This document shows, in pieces, positions 19,302-28,105 of a stretch of DNA of 64,000 nucleotides. The notes under the pieces were generated by a model that ran no database searches, was not told the DNA's origin, and saw only the letters and a program-made list of their open reading frames with translations. Both the position numbers and the translations under genes were made by a program. The DNA comes from CAVPCZ01 sp963779225 (GTDB taxonomy: Bacteria; Bacteroidota; Ignavibacteria; UBA10030; UBA6906). Location: assembly GCA_963779225.1 (NCBI GenBank), contig CAVZWW010000003.1, positions 3,596,001 through 3,660,000 of the forward strand. The letters run 5' to 3'. Numbering within the stretch: the stretch's first letter is position 1; every line of letters begins with the position of its first letter.

Positions 19302-20461
19302 AAGATCAACCTGACAAGTTCGAAGCATTCAGCATATTCACGTCCCACCTGCTTTCCCCGCACGCGGGCAAGATCGCCAACAATGTCGTTGGAGAAGAAC
19401 ATACGCCGCTTCTGAGTTTTGTACGCATTGATGGCTGCAATCTTTGCATCGACATCCTCTTTTGACACGGTGATGAAGACGTCCATCGAAAACTCGATAC
19501 TGTTCCATGGAAGCTCATACCCGAGAATGGTCAGGTACTTAAACGCTCTCCGCGCCTCCGCAAACACCACTTCATGCGACTGGTGGATGTCCTTGCTGTT
19601 TGGAATCAGCACAAGGTCCGGGCGGAGTTCTGTGTTGAGTTCATAGAAGAGCTGAAGGATTTCGCTCCTTGAATCAAAGAGGTTCCGGGGATCATAATCG
19701 CGCAGCAGGATCCGTCCCGGATCGAGACCAAGATGCGTCGCGCTGACTCTAAACTCCTCCATGAACTGGTTCTTTTCTACGAGCGGAGGAAGTGACATGC
19801 CGATATAGTGCACCTTGTTGTGTTTTGCCAGGTGATGGATTGTTGCACCGGCCCCGAGCTCCACGTCATCGATGTGAGGGGCTATCGCAAGGATTGTCTT
19901 GTTTTCAATTAGGAACACGGGATGCTCTCCCTGTCGTGATTGGTGTTGTTTGTAAACTTGCGAAGGCTCTGTGGCGCTATTCGTGCGTCCTGTCTGGGCG
20001 GGTACGGTGGCTGCCAGCACTCCTGAAATCGTATGCGCAAGCGTGAGATTCACCTCACTACGTCCGGCCTCCGTGAATCCCATCCGCTGGTAGAATGCAA
20101 TGGCTTTGGTGTTGTGCCTGGCAACCTTCAGCGTCATTCGTACAAGGGATCGTTCCCGGGCAGACTCGGCCACCGAATGCAGGAGGATCAGCCCGATGTG
20201 CCGCCCGCGGTACGTTTCTCCGACAGCCAGCCGGTTGATATGAACAGCGTCCCCCTTGAGAGAGGCAACCGCAAATCCCACAGGACACCCCTGGATGTCG
20301 GCCGCCAATCTGGAGAATTCCCATTTCCCCGGAAAGGGAGCCAGGAAATGTGACGCCTCCCACCGATCGCCGAGGGTATCCCGATCGATTGCGACGAGAT
20401 CTCCGACATGGTTCCGCATTCTCTCCGCAGTGAGGGGGAGAATAGTCCAATCACCTGTCAC
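19298..20461 (-). CDS. Fusion of GNAT N-acetyltransferase and PIG-L/LmbE-type deacetylase
   Basis: A 387-aa protein, GTG start overlapping the polymerase stop as GTGA. Residues 1-145 are a GNAT domain with an acetyl-CoA-binding RLAVGETYRGRHIGLILLHSVAE and a C-terminal ARHNTKAIAFYQRMGFTEAGR. A ~45-residue Gln/Ser-rich linker follows. From residue 188 comes a PIG-L/LmbE zinc hydrolase with the metal motif IAPHIDDVELGAG and a distal IHQSHEVVFAEARRA. Joining an N-acetyltransferase and an N-deacetylase in one chain suggests it swaps the acyl group on an amino sugar. It could also be two activities fused merely for co-expression. The neighbouring WbqC gene is coupled. Confidence 0.85.
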   Translation of the reverse strand: MTGDWTILPLTAERMRNHVGDLVAIDRDTLGDRWEASHFLAPFPGKWEFSRLAADIQGCPVGFAVASLKGDAVHINRLAVGETYRGRHIGLILLHSVAESARERSLVRMTLKVARHNTKAIAFYQRMGFTEAGRSEVNLTLAHTISGVLAATVPAQTGRTNSATEPSQVYKQHQSRQGEHPVFLIENKTILAIAPHIDDVELGAGATIHHLAKHNKVHYIGMSLPPLVEKNQFMEEFRVSATHLGLDPGRILLRDYDPRNLFDSRSEILQLFYELNTELRPDLVLIPNSKDIHQSHEVVFAEARRAFKYLTILGYELPWNSIEFSMDVFITVSKEDVDAKIAAINAYKTQKRRMFFSNDIVGDLARVRGKQVGREYAECFELVRLIL

Positions 20462-21966
20462 GTTTTGCTGAGATGGTGATCCACCTCACCTTTCATGTTC
20501 GTGTTTCCCTTTTTAGGGAGATGAATCACCGGGCGGGGCATGTGCAGAGTCGCAAGGATCCCGATGCCCAGAAAAGTGCCCGACACCGAGTCATTCCCGC
20601 TCACGGTAGTGATGATAAGCATGTAACCCAGGAAACAGACAAGCGGAAAAATCAATTTGTTATTCCTGATAGCGCCGATATTCTTAAAGAATCCTACAGC
20701 GAGCCAGAAGATGAAAGGCAGAAAGCCCAGAAGTCCCGTCTCGACAGCTATCTGCAGGTACAGCGAATGCAGCTGGGCCCGCCATCCGACGGCGTACGTA
20801 ACACCGGGCACTTCGGGTGAGAACCTGGCGTAGACGCTGGGGCTTAATCCGGGACCGTAGCCATATATCATATTTCCCATAGACGCGGTAAGAGCATAGT
20901 AGGAAACGAGCCATTGGTCCGAGCGGCCGCTGGAGCGGCTGGCCGTAGAGCGATCGTCGCTAAATGTTCTATCCAGTCCGGCCTGCATGCCATCCCCGTA
21001 CGGGCTCAAAAGCACGACCTGGAGAATCACTGCCGTCAGGCCGATGAGGAGAAGCAATCTCCCCCGCGACCGGCCGTCGACAATAAGAGCGACCAATATT
21101 CCCCCCGCGGTGACCAGCCAGGCTGCTCGTGACGTGGTCAGCGCAAGCAGCATGAAGGTGGGAATCGTCAACAGGAGCCGCCGGATGGGGTTTTGCCGGA
21201 GTTGAAGCCAGCGGCCCCGATCCAGAGCTAGCGCCAGAAAGCAGAGCGCCAGCGGGGTCCCCAACGAAACCGGATTCCCGAGGGCTCGTCCCTCGACCAT
21301 CATAATTCCCAATCGTGAGCCGGCACTTGAGTCGATGTGTTGCAGCATGGCGATGCCGACCGCCCAGGCGGAAATGATGAGACCGAAGAGCGATACGGCA
21401 AGCATCTGTTTGGAGCGGCCGACAATCAGCACTGCGACCACCATGAACCCGAGATCGTAGAATCGGAGATTCACCTCATACAGCCCTGTCAGAACGAAGC
21501 TCATAAGATAGTACAGGGTCGCATAGGCAAATAGGCCCATGGTCAGCGGACTCCGTCTCAGGATCTCCCAGAAGTCCACAGGGGACCGGCTCGCGTAGTG
21601 CAGCACCGCGAGTGCAGACACGATAGTGATTATCTGATACGTGAACGCAAATTCCTTCATCAAGTTGAGGAGGGGCGAAAGGGCGATCAGCAGGCAGAGG
21701 AGCTCGGCGGGCTTTCCAAGAATGACCAGACGCACAAACATGAGACCGAATATTCCCCAGAGGAAACCGCCGGCAAATGAAGCCTTGCCTATCCCGAGAA
21801 GCACGGCCGTGGGCACGGTACAGACGAGAACCTGCGCAATGACGCGATTGCGGAACCTGCGAGAGGCACTCAGGCTCTTCAGGGTTTTCGCAGGACGTAT
21901 CTGCGGACTCACACGGACGGCTCCTTGGGGCACCCGGGGAGGATATGACTCGACGCTAGCGGCCAT
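20458..21966 (-). CDS. wzy: O-antigen polymerase/ligase-like membrane protein (Wzy)
   Basis: A 502-aa polytopic protein with roughly ten to twelve hydrophobic segments after a ~45-residue cytoplasmic N-terminus. The Wzy_C/O-antigen-ligase signature is visible: LALTTSRAAWLV, a periplasmic loop with DRTFSDDRSTASRSSGRSDQW, YGYGPGLSPSVY and LHSLYLQIAVETGLLGFLPF. In a locus that also has a Wzx flippase and a Wzc-type kinase this is the best candidate for the repeat-unit polymerase. Ligases share the fold, so the polymerase role is inferred from context. It overlaps the upstream GT4 by 11 bp. Confidence 0.85.
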   Translation of the reverse strand: MAASVESYPPRVPQGAVRVSPQIRPAKTLKSLSASRRFRNRVIAQVLVCTVPTAVLLGIGKASFAGGFLWGIFGLMFVRLVILGKPAELLCLLIALSPLLNLMKEFAFTYQIITIVSALAVLHYASRSPVDFWEILRRSPLTMGLFAYATLYYLMSFVLTGLYEVNLRFYDLGFMVVAVLIVGRSKQMLAVSLFGLIISAWAVGIAMLQHIDSSAGSRLGIMMVEGRALGNPVSLGTPLALCFLALALDRGRWLQLRQNPIRRLLLTIPTFMLLALTTSRAAWLVTAGGILVALIVDGRSRGRLLLLIGLTAVILQVVLLSPYGDGMQAGLDRTFSDDRSTASRSSGRSDQWLVSYYALTASMGNMIYGYGPGLSPSVYARFSPEVPGVTYAVGWRAQLHSLYLQIAVETGLLGFLPFIFWLAVGFFKNIGAIRNNKLIFPLVCFLGYMLIITTVSGNDSVSGTFLGIGILATLHMPRPVIHLPKKGNTNMKGEVDHHLSKT

Positions 21967-23161
21967 CAGCCAGACCCGGTGATGTAGACACCGCGCGGTT
22001 CCCGTGGACGTCGTTCACGCGAGCGGCGTCCATATATGGCAGCATCTTGGAGAGGAACACATCCTCGGAATAGCTCTTAATGTGCACAACGAGCTGTTGA
22101 CGGATCTCCCGCAAATCCTCATCTGACATCCTGACCAACGCCGCAAATTTTTCGATAAAGGTTGTATCCTCGAACCGCAGCCTCTCATCATTCACGATTT
22201 CCACCTGCCCGCCGGAATCGTGCACAAAGGGGATGGCCCCGGAGGCGATGGCTTCAGCCGTTGTCATCCCGAAATGCTCATTCACCGCAGGGAACACATA
22301 AAACCTTCCACGTGCCAGCTCCTCCCGCACGCGTTGATCGGATGGGTTATCGAGAAATACAACATCGAGTTCTTCAGCCTTTGCTCGCGCTTTCAAGGCT
22401 TCGAAATAAGGACGTTGGTGGGGTTGTACGCCACCCATAATTACGCAGCGAAGCTGTCTATGCTGCCTCGCGAGCTCCAGAGCCATATCCGGACGTTTGT
22501 AATATACAATCCTGGAAAAAAAGACCAGCGAATCCCGACGCGGGAGGTCATCCGGATCGAAATCCCGACCTGAGAGATTGATGGGTGGGTGAACAACGGG
22601 GAGATCCACTCCGTGAGCTTCCTTGAACAATCTAGCGATGTAATGAGAGACGAGGACAAACGTGGAACCTGGTTGATAGTCAAAAATGGGGCGGCGTTTC
22701 CTCCAGAAGGCCCGATACATCCATTTGAAAAACGCAATCGGAATGCCCTTGACCCCGGCCGGCGGAACGTCCAGCTGGGGAAGAAGCGGGGGGCCACAGA
22801 GATAGTACACATGCGGGAAATCCGGCGGAAAGACGAACAGCAGGTTCACTGTATAGACAAAATCGTACTCATCCCGGAATTTCTCCCCGTTCACAGCATC
22901 GATTACGTACGCCAGATAGCGCAAACTCACTGGCATCTTGTCTATGAGGGTAGTCGAAATAGGAAACCACACCCTCCGGAATCCCGCTTTGACGTTGGCT
23001 TCCTCAAGGAGGGATCGCGAGGGTTCAAGATCCCACAAAATATCAGGGACGATGCCTCTCGCGTTCAGACCCCTGATGAGAGAAATGGCCAGAGATTGAA
23101 CTCCCCCTGGTTCCGTCAACCGTACTACAATGCCTATCCGACTTGCCTTTTTTTCTCCCAT
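21956..23161 (-). CDS. Family 4 glycosyltransferase (ALG11-like donor domain)
   Basis: About 401 aa from the ATG at 23161, three bases after the upstream stop (a TTG at 23167 is the alternative). The N-terminus IGIVVRLTEPGGVQSLAISLIRGL carries the glycine loop. The donor motif is unusual for bacterial GT4s: FPAVNEHFGMTTAEAIASGAIPFVHDSGGQVEIV resembles the NExFGxxxVE block of ALG11-like mannosyltransferases. A mid-region FFSRIVYYKRPDMALELA is the typical domain linker. It probably adds a hexose, perhaps mannose, to the repeat unit. Confidence 0.85.
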   Translation of the reverse strand: MGEKKASRIGIVVRLTEPGGVQSLAISLIRGLNARGIVPDILWDLEPSRSLLEEANVKAGFRRVWFPISTTLIDKMPVSLRYLAYVIDAVNGEKFRDEYDFVYTVNLLFVFPPDFPHVYYLCGPPLLPQLDVPPAGVKGIPIAFFKWMYRAFWRKRRPIFDYQPGSTFVLVSHYIARLFKEAHGVDLPVVHPPINLSGRDFDPDDLPRRDSLVFFSRIVYYKRPDMALELARQHRQLRCVIMGGVQPHQRPYFEALKARAKAEELDVVFLDNPSDQRVREELARGRFYVFPAVNEHFGMTTAEAIASGAIPFVHDSGGQVEIVNDERLRFEDTTFIEKFAALVRMSDEDLREIRQQLVVHIKSYSEDVFLSKMLPYMDAARVNDVHGNRAVSTSPGLADGR

Positions 23162-23163
23162 GT

Positions 23164-24309
23164 TCAATTCACTCCCTCATTGATGAGTTTGCAGAGCAGT
23201 TCCTCAAGCCTGCGTACCGGTTTCAGGCTAGCAACACCCTCCTCGAGTTGTTTCCGTGCGTGCAGTACCAGCTTCGATGTGAACCCCGGATCACACACCA
23301 CTCTGACAACTGCCGCCGCAAGAAGTTCCGGCGAGTCCTGCGATACTGCAGAAAAGAGGATACCCGAGGCTCCATTCGTCACCATTTCCGGGCATCCGCC
23401 TGTGTCTGGTGCGACCACGGGGATTCCGAGCAACTGAGCCTCCAGAAGGGTTCGGGGAAATGGTTCCCTGTCGGAGGTCAGACAGCACACGGACAACTCC
23501 GACATGATCTCGATTGCATCGGGACGGTGTCCCATGAATGCCACCCTGTCCTCCACTCCCAGCTGACGCACAAGGGTCCTCAGGCTCTGCTCGTAGCTCC
23601 GCTCCTTGATTCCCGCCGATCCCACGATGACGAAGCGCGCCTGCGGCATTCGCGCGAGGACCTCGGGAATCGAGCGGAGGAAGAGATCCGGCTGCTTGTA
23701 CTTCGTAATCCGGCCTATGAATCCGATAACAGGATGATGCGGGTCAAAAGGGACGATTCGTGCCCCGCGCGAACTGTGCAGATCCTTTCTTGCCAGAAGC
23801 GGTGTCGCGTTGATATGGTCATATGCAACAGAGATCTTGTCCGGATTGACCATATCAGAGAGATACCCGGCGACGTCCCGGGACACCGCAAACACTCTCG
23901 TCGCACTCTCCAGAATTTCACGGTGCAGTTTTCTCTTGGAAATGTATTCTCTCACGTAAATCGCCCAGGGTATATGAGCCATCCGACACGCCGTCTTCAC
24001 TCTCGCCGCTGCGGCAAATGTGTTACAGACGACTGCATCAACCTGCCTGCGCTTGAGTTGCCGGCTAAACGACACGGATTGGAGAGTATGAAGGCCGGGG
24101 TAGAGGCGCCTCTTGGTCTCGACTTTCTGTGCCCACACCGCGAATCCTCTGTCACGATAGTGGCTCGCCAGCACCCCCTCTCCTGGAGTAAGCATTATGT
24201 ATTCAAAGTCCTGCCGTCCCTGATCGACAATGTCGGCTATCGCCAGCTCCGCCCCACTGACAGTATCCGGCCTTGAGTGAGCCACCACAATGGTCTTTCG
24301 ATCAGCCAT
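23164..24309 (-). CDS. Family 4 glycosyltransferase
   Basis: A 381-aa GT-B enzyme starting MADRKTIVVAHSRPDTVSGAELAIADIV, with the acceptor-domain glycine/glutamate loop SGAE. The donor domain has PVIGFIGRITKYKQPDLFLRSIPEVL, ARFVIVGSAGIKERSYEQSLR and REPFPRTLLEAQLLGIPVVAPDTGGCPEMV with the E-x7-E motif. It sits 8 bp below the gene at 24.3-25.5 kb and ends 3 bp before the next ATG, so it is clearly part of the operon. Specificity is unknown. Confidence 0.87.
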   Translation of the reverse strand: MADRKTIVVAHSRPDTVSGAELAIADIVDQGRQDFEYIMLTPGEGVLASHYRDRGFAVWAQKVETKRRLYPGLHTLQSVSFSRQLKRRQVDAVVCNTFAAAARVKTACRMAHIPWAIYVREYISKRKLHREILESATRVFAVSRDVAGYLSDMVNPDKISVAYDHINATPLLARKDLHSSRGARIVPFDPHHPVIGFIGRITKYKQPDLFLRSIPEVLARMPQARFVIVGSAGIKERSYEQSLRTLVRQLGVEDRVAFMGHRPDAIEIMSELSVCCLTSDREPFPRTLLEAQLLGIPVVAPDTGGCPEMVTNGASGILFSAVSQDSPELLAAAVVRVVCDPGFTSKLVLHARKQLEEGVASLKPVRRLEELLCKLINEGVN

Positions 24310-24317
24310 CGGGATCG

Positions 24318-25553
24318 TCAGCGTTTCATCATTTTGCGAACACGGGCGGCGAGTGTGTACCCGGGAATCCTGTGAAGCCGGCGGGTCAACACATCCACCT
24401 GCGCCTGCAGTCGTTCTACGGTGCCGAGTGCGGCCTCAAGCTCGGCTTGCATTACCGTCACATCGCTGCGGCCGAACACCGGATGATGAGGATACAGCGT
24501 CTGCAAATTGAAATTCGCATTGGGCCAGGAAATGTGCTCCTCCGGGTCGTCCAGGATCCGGTGAGGGAAATTCAGGACAGGATTGCCTGACGCTTTCGCT
24601 CTTTGCCGAATGCGGACCATCTCGTCAATGAGACGTGTCATTCTTGGCAGGGCCGGTGTGGCGCATGCCAGCGCTTCGTGCAGACAATAGTCCTGATAAA
24701 GCATTCTCTCGAGCGGTGGAGTTCTCAAGTTCTCAATCACCGAATCAATCTGAGTTTTGCACGTAATCTGCCAGGCCGCGGAGACGTAGTGGGGACAATT
24801 ATGGTAATCCAGGAGCGCTGTTGGGAGACCACAGAGCATGGACTCCAGAAGGGCCGTGGACGGTGTTGTGACGACCGCGTCAACCTGTCGCAGCATTTCA
24901 TGCAACTCCCCACCCGTCACATCCCGCACAATATTGTGAATGCCCAGTTTCTCGTGAATGTTCTGGGTCAGGCGCCATACTATCTCGATGTCAGTCCGGC
25001 CGCCAAGGTCATCCCGGATGTCGGCCAGTGACCGGTACGTCGTCTCGATTTGTTCGGGAGTGAAGCCCGGTGTCTTGGCTGTCATGACGAGAAGGCGGAG
25101 GGGCCGACCGCTCACGGGGCCGATCCGGCTGTCGCGTTTTGCCCTGACAAGATGATCAAATCGCGGGCTCCCGACGATCTCGCATTTGCCGACATTTCCC
25201 CAGGACTCCATGATCCGGGCATCGGCGCGTCCGAGACAGGCAACCTTGTGGGCCAGCGCCGGCTGGTTCAAGGGACGTTTCTGCGCGGACGTCGGATACT
25301 GCCATGTTCTGCGCCATTCGAGAATACCGTCCATGATTTGGAGAGTGGCAATCCCCCGGCGGGACATTTCCCCGATCAGCATACCGAGTTCGCAATCGTG
25401 TTCGTCGAAGGCAATGACGAGATCAGGATCATGCCCGGCCAGCTTCGATGCCGTTCGTTCAGTCTCTACGACGGCGCGTTCGCCGAAGTGCTCGAGGAGC
25501 GGCCGCGCGTGATGCATGGACCCGCCGCCGGATATGATAACAATCTCAGGCAT
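24318..25553 (-). CDS. GT-B-fold transferase related to CDP-glycerol glycerophosphotransferase / capsule transferases
   Basis: A 411-aa protein that lacks the GT4 E-x7-E block. It shows a helix-rich core with IVIISGGGSMHHARPLLEHFGE at the N-terminus, CLGRADARIMESWGNVGKCEIVGSPRFDHL in the centre, and VDAVVTTPSTALLESMLCGLPTALLDYHNCPHYVSAAW near residue 250. The last pattern (TPS-TALLE-x4-GLP) resembles CDP-glycerol glycerophosphotransferases and poly-GT-B capsule enzymes. The last 60 residues (MQAELEAALGTVERLQAQVDVLTRRL) form a predicted coiled coil with a basic tail, perhaps for membrane contact. It may transfer a phospho-alditol or a sugar such as Kdo; the KpsF-type isomerase next door fits the latter. 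Confidence 0.65.
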   Translation of the reverse strand: MPEIVIISGGGSMHHARPLLEHFGERAVVETERTASKLAGHDPDLVIAFDEHDCELGMLIGEMSRRGIATLQIMDGILEWRRTWQYPTSAQKRPLNQPALAHKVACLGRADARIMESWGNVGKCEIVGSPRFDHLVRAKRDSRIGPVSGRPLRLLVMTAKTPGFTPEQIETTYRSLADIRDDLGGRTDIEIVWRLTQNIHEKLGIHNIVRDVTGGELHEMLRQVDAVVTTPSTALLESMLCGLPTALLDYHNCPHYVSAAWQITCKTQIDSVIENLRTPPLERMLYQDYCLHEALACATPALPRMTRLIDEMVRIRQRAKASGNPVLNFPHRILDDPEEHISWPNANFNLQTLYPHHPVFGRSDVTVMQAELEAALGTVERLQAQVDVLTRRLHRIPGYTLAARVRKMMKR

Positions 25554-25589
25554 TGAAACAGCTCCTCCCCGGGCCGTGAATGAATTCCC

Positions 25590-26585
25590 TCATGCCAAAC
25601 CCGTTTGATACACATCGTGGATCCGCAGCAGTCCGACGCAATGCCGGGCACCGTCGATCACAGGAAGAACCGATATTTGCGATGGGCGGTCTTCCATGAT
25701 GCGCGACGCATCCCTGAGAATCGTTTCTTGAGTCACTGCTATAGGGCGGACCGTCATGATATCAGCGGCCGTCAGAGGCCGGATATCGTCGTGATCCTGC
25801 AGAGCCCGGCGCAGATCACCGTCGGTGATGATCCCCTGCAGGACATGGCCTTCGTCCACCACGCAGGCAGCACCAAGCGGATGTTTTGTCATTGCAATGA
25901 CCACCTTTCGGACACTGTCTTCCGGTGACACCCAGGCGACCTCTTCTCCGACATGCATCACATCAGCAACGCGCAACAGAAGAATGTGGCCGAGCTGACC
26001 TGCAGGATGGTACCGGGCAAAGTCCACATCGGTGAATCGCCGGGCCTGCATAAGAGCAGCTGCGAGCGCATCGCCCAGTGCGAGGGCGACCGTACTGCTC
26101 GATGTGGGTGCGAGGTTCAGAGGATCAGCCTCACGCGCCACACGGCCATCCAGGACAACATCCACGTGCCGTGCAAGAGGCGACGATATGTTTCCCAGAA
26201 TCCCGATCAGCGGAGTTTTGAACTGCCGCAGTGTAGGGATGAGGTCAAGAAGTTCTGCCGTCGCCCCGCTTTTGGAGATCATGATCGTCGGGTCTCCGGG
26301 TGAGTAGATGCCGAGATCACCGTGCATCGCTTCCGCTGCGTGGAGAAACACCGACGGGGTTCCCGTGCTGCACAACGTGGCCACGATTTTCTGCCCGATG
26401 TGCCCTGATTTTCCCATACCAATGATCACCACTTTGCCATGGGATGAAAGAACCAGCTCCACGGCACGTGTCAGCGACTCTCCCAGCCGCTCCGCAGCCA
26501 CCCTGATAGCCTCCGCTTCAGCGAGAAGTGTCCCCCGGGCAACTTCCAGTATTTCGCCGGAGGGAATTTTCGGTTTATCCTCCAC
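25590..26585 (-). CDS. kpsF: Arabinose-5-phosphate isomerase (KdsD/KpsF/GutQ)
   Basis: A 331-aa protein, GTG start, with the standard three-part structure. The SIS sugar-isomerase domain (residues ~40-170) contains VIIGMGKSGHIGQKIVATLCSTGTPSVFLHAAEAMHGDLG and a phosphate-binding ISKSGATAEL. Two CBS domains follow (~205-265 and ~275-331). It converts ribulose-5-phosphate to arabinose-5-phosphate, the first step to Kdo. A Kdo-related sugar may therefore be in the polymer or its anchor; alternatively the operon carries the cell's only copy for lipopolysaccharide. None of kdsA, kdsB or kdsC is in the window. It overlaps the GT2 gene upstream by 11 bp. Confidence 0.92.
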   Translation of the reverse strand: MEDKPKIPSGEILEVARGTLLAEAEAIRVAAERLGESLTRAVELVLSSHGKVVIIGMGKSGHIGQKIVATLCSTGTPSVFLHAAEAMHGDLGIYSPGDPTIMISKSGATAELLDLIPTLRQFKTPLIGILGNISSPLARHVDVVLDGRVAREADPLNLAPTSSSTVALALGDALAAALMQARRFTDVDFARYHPAGQLGHILLLRVADVMHVGEEVAWVSPEDSVRKVVIAMTKHPLGAACVVDEGHVLQGIITDGDLRRALQDHDDIRPLTAADIMTVRPIAVTQETILRDASRIMEDRPSQISVLPVIDGARHCVGLLRIHDVYQTGLA

Positions 26586-27543
26586 GACGCTCTCCGCCGA
26601 ATCTGTCGAGAATCAGAGACTTGACCCCCGCGCCTACGGCTCTTGGCACTCTGCCGTACCGGGGTTGCAATCGTTTGTCGCGACTGAAAGAGAGGTTCCG
26701 GCCAATCGCCTTCAGTGACCCCATCATATCCCCTCTTCCCAACCGCTCAAGTGAATAATTGAACCTCAAAAGGTTCAATTTGGCCTCAATCACCTTTTTG
26801 AGTTCCGGGTCTTCAAAGTATTCCAGAAGGAATGAGAAGAACTTGACCGCTTCCGCATATGTGTAGTCGGTGCTCTTGCTGCTCCACACACCACCGCCAT
26901 GTATACGGTACACGGACATCGCTTCCGGGAAGTATTTACCCAGCCCTCTCTCGGCGAGCAGAACAACAAAACCATAATCGCCTTTTGAGGTATGCAAAAA
27001 CCATTGCGGCAACTCGTTAACGTCCAGAATATTTCTGCAAACCATTGACGCGGTGGGCATATTGTTTTCGATCAGCGCTGATTTGAGGTCGACCACCGTG
27101 TCAATTGACCGTTCCCCGATCCTTCTGTGTGTTTTGCCGGATTCCTGGCGCAATATAAGGCAATCATGAAACGCAAATGAAAACGCCGGATTTGCCTCCA
27201 GGAAATCCACCTGCTTCTGCAGCTTGTTGGGATCGGTCCAGTAGTCATCCCCCTCGCAGAATGCGACATATTTGCCCCTGCATGCACCAAGAGTGCTGAT
27301 CACATTCTGTAAACCACCGACATTCTTCTCGTGCAGGATCAACTTGAACCGTTGTGGATGCTTTTCAGCGTAAGACAGCAGGATGCTCCTTGTGTTGTCC
27401 GTGCTGCAATCTTCCCCGACCACGATATCATAGTCAAAGGTGACGTTTTGCATCAAAATGCCATCGAGCGTCTGAGCAATATACTTGCCGTGATTGTATG
27501 CCAGCACAAACACCGACACCATCGGGATGGAAGATTCAGTCAT
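26575..27543 (-). CDS. Family 2 glycosyltransferase
   Basis: A 322-aa GT-A enzyme. VSVFVLAYNHGKYIAQTLDGIL is the nucleotide-binding start. VGEDCSTDNTRSIL is followed by FCEGDDYWTDPNKLQKQVDFLEANP, in which EGDD is the metal-binding DXD equivalent. The C-terminal half is helical and basic with no membrane spans. The gene overlaps the GNAT gene upstream by ATGA and kpsF downstream by 11 bp. The EGDDYW pattern is common in transferases acting on GlcNAc- or rhamnose-type acceptors, but the linkage cannot be read from it. Confidence 0.88.
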   Translation of the reverse strand: MTESSIPMVSVFVLAYNHGKYIAQTLDGILMQNVTFDYDIVVGEDCSTDNTRSILLSYAEKHPQRFKLILHEKNVGGLQNVISTLGACRGKYVAFCEGDDYWTDPNKLQKQVDFLEANPAFSFAFHDCLILRQESGKTHRRIGERSIDTVVDLKSALIENNMPTASMVCRNILDVNELPQWFLHTSKGDYGFVVLLAERGLGKYFPEAMSVYRIHGGGVWSSKSTDYTYAEAVKFFSFLLEYFEDPELKKVIEAKLNLLRFNYSLERLGRGDMMGSLKAIGRNLSFSRDKRLQPRYGRVPRAVGAGVKSLILDRFGGERRGG

Positions 27544-28010
27544 GTTCGTTCTCTGACCATCGTGATATCGGATTCAGACCTTGCTGCTACGTTGAACCCA
27601 CAATGTTCATATGATTTAATGGCGGCAATGTTGGCGTGCTTCACATTGAGATACACTTTCTTGAGTCTCATCACGTTAAAGGCATGATCAAGCATCAGTT
27701 TCGTCGCCTCTGTTCCAATACCCTTTCCGTGATACTTCTTCATCCCAATGAAGATGTGGAATTGCGCAGTATCCGGGGTGATATCGGTGAGCTGAACGTT
27801 TCCAACATACTCCATTGTTTCACCGACACATATGGCAAACCTCTTTTCGTCCGGCTTCGCCAGGGCTTTCGTGATCCATTCAAGTTCCATTTCTAATGTG
27901 ATTTCTCTTTCGGCTTTCCACCAGGTGTATCTCCAGATATCCGGGTCATTTCTCCACAGAACCGATGTGTATGCATCACGTATTTCCAGCGGGCGTATTG
28001 ATACTCGCAT
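27540..28010 (-). CDS. GNAT N-acetyltransferase (RimJ/RimL-like)
   Basis: A 156-aa protein of normal GNAT size. It begins VSIRPLEIRDAYTSVLWRNDPDI, has the acetyl-CoA pyrophosphate loop GMKKYHGKGIGTEATKLMLDHAF and the terminal block VYLNVKHANIAAIKSYEHCGFN. In such loci this subgroup often N-acetylates a 4-amino- or 3-amino-6-deoxy sugar made by a DegT aminotransferase, as PseH-type and similar enzymes do. The DegT gene at 32.2-33.3 kb is the natural partner. The downstream ATGA overlap ties it to the GT2 gene. A 95-bp gap above it marks the edge of the AT-richer cassette. Confidence 0.82.
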   Translation of the reverse strand: MRVSIRPLEIRDAYTSVLWRNDPDIWRYTWWKAEREITLEMELEWITKALAKPDEKRFAICVGETMEYVGNVQLTDITPDTAQFHIFIGMKKYHGKGIGTEATKLMLDHAFNVMRLKKVYLNVKHANIAAIKSYEHCGFNVAARSESDITMVRERT

Positions 28011-28105
28011 AGCCGGGCACTTTCAGGATGCACTTAATTCCTTCGGCACTGTCCCGCTGATCGGAAAAACCGCCAATCGGCGCGAAGAGGTGGAGCATGA
28101 ACCTG

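Noticed and set aside
22589..24276. Long plus-strand ORFs (282 and 377 codons) opposite two GT4 genes
   Set aside because: They lie fully within intact minus-strand glycosyltransferases and read as basic, Cys- and His-rich sequences typical of antisense frames.
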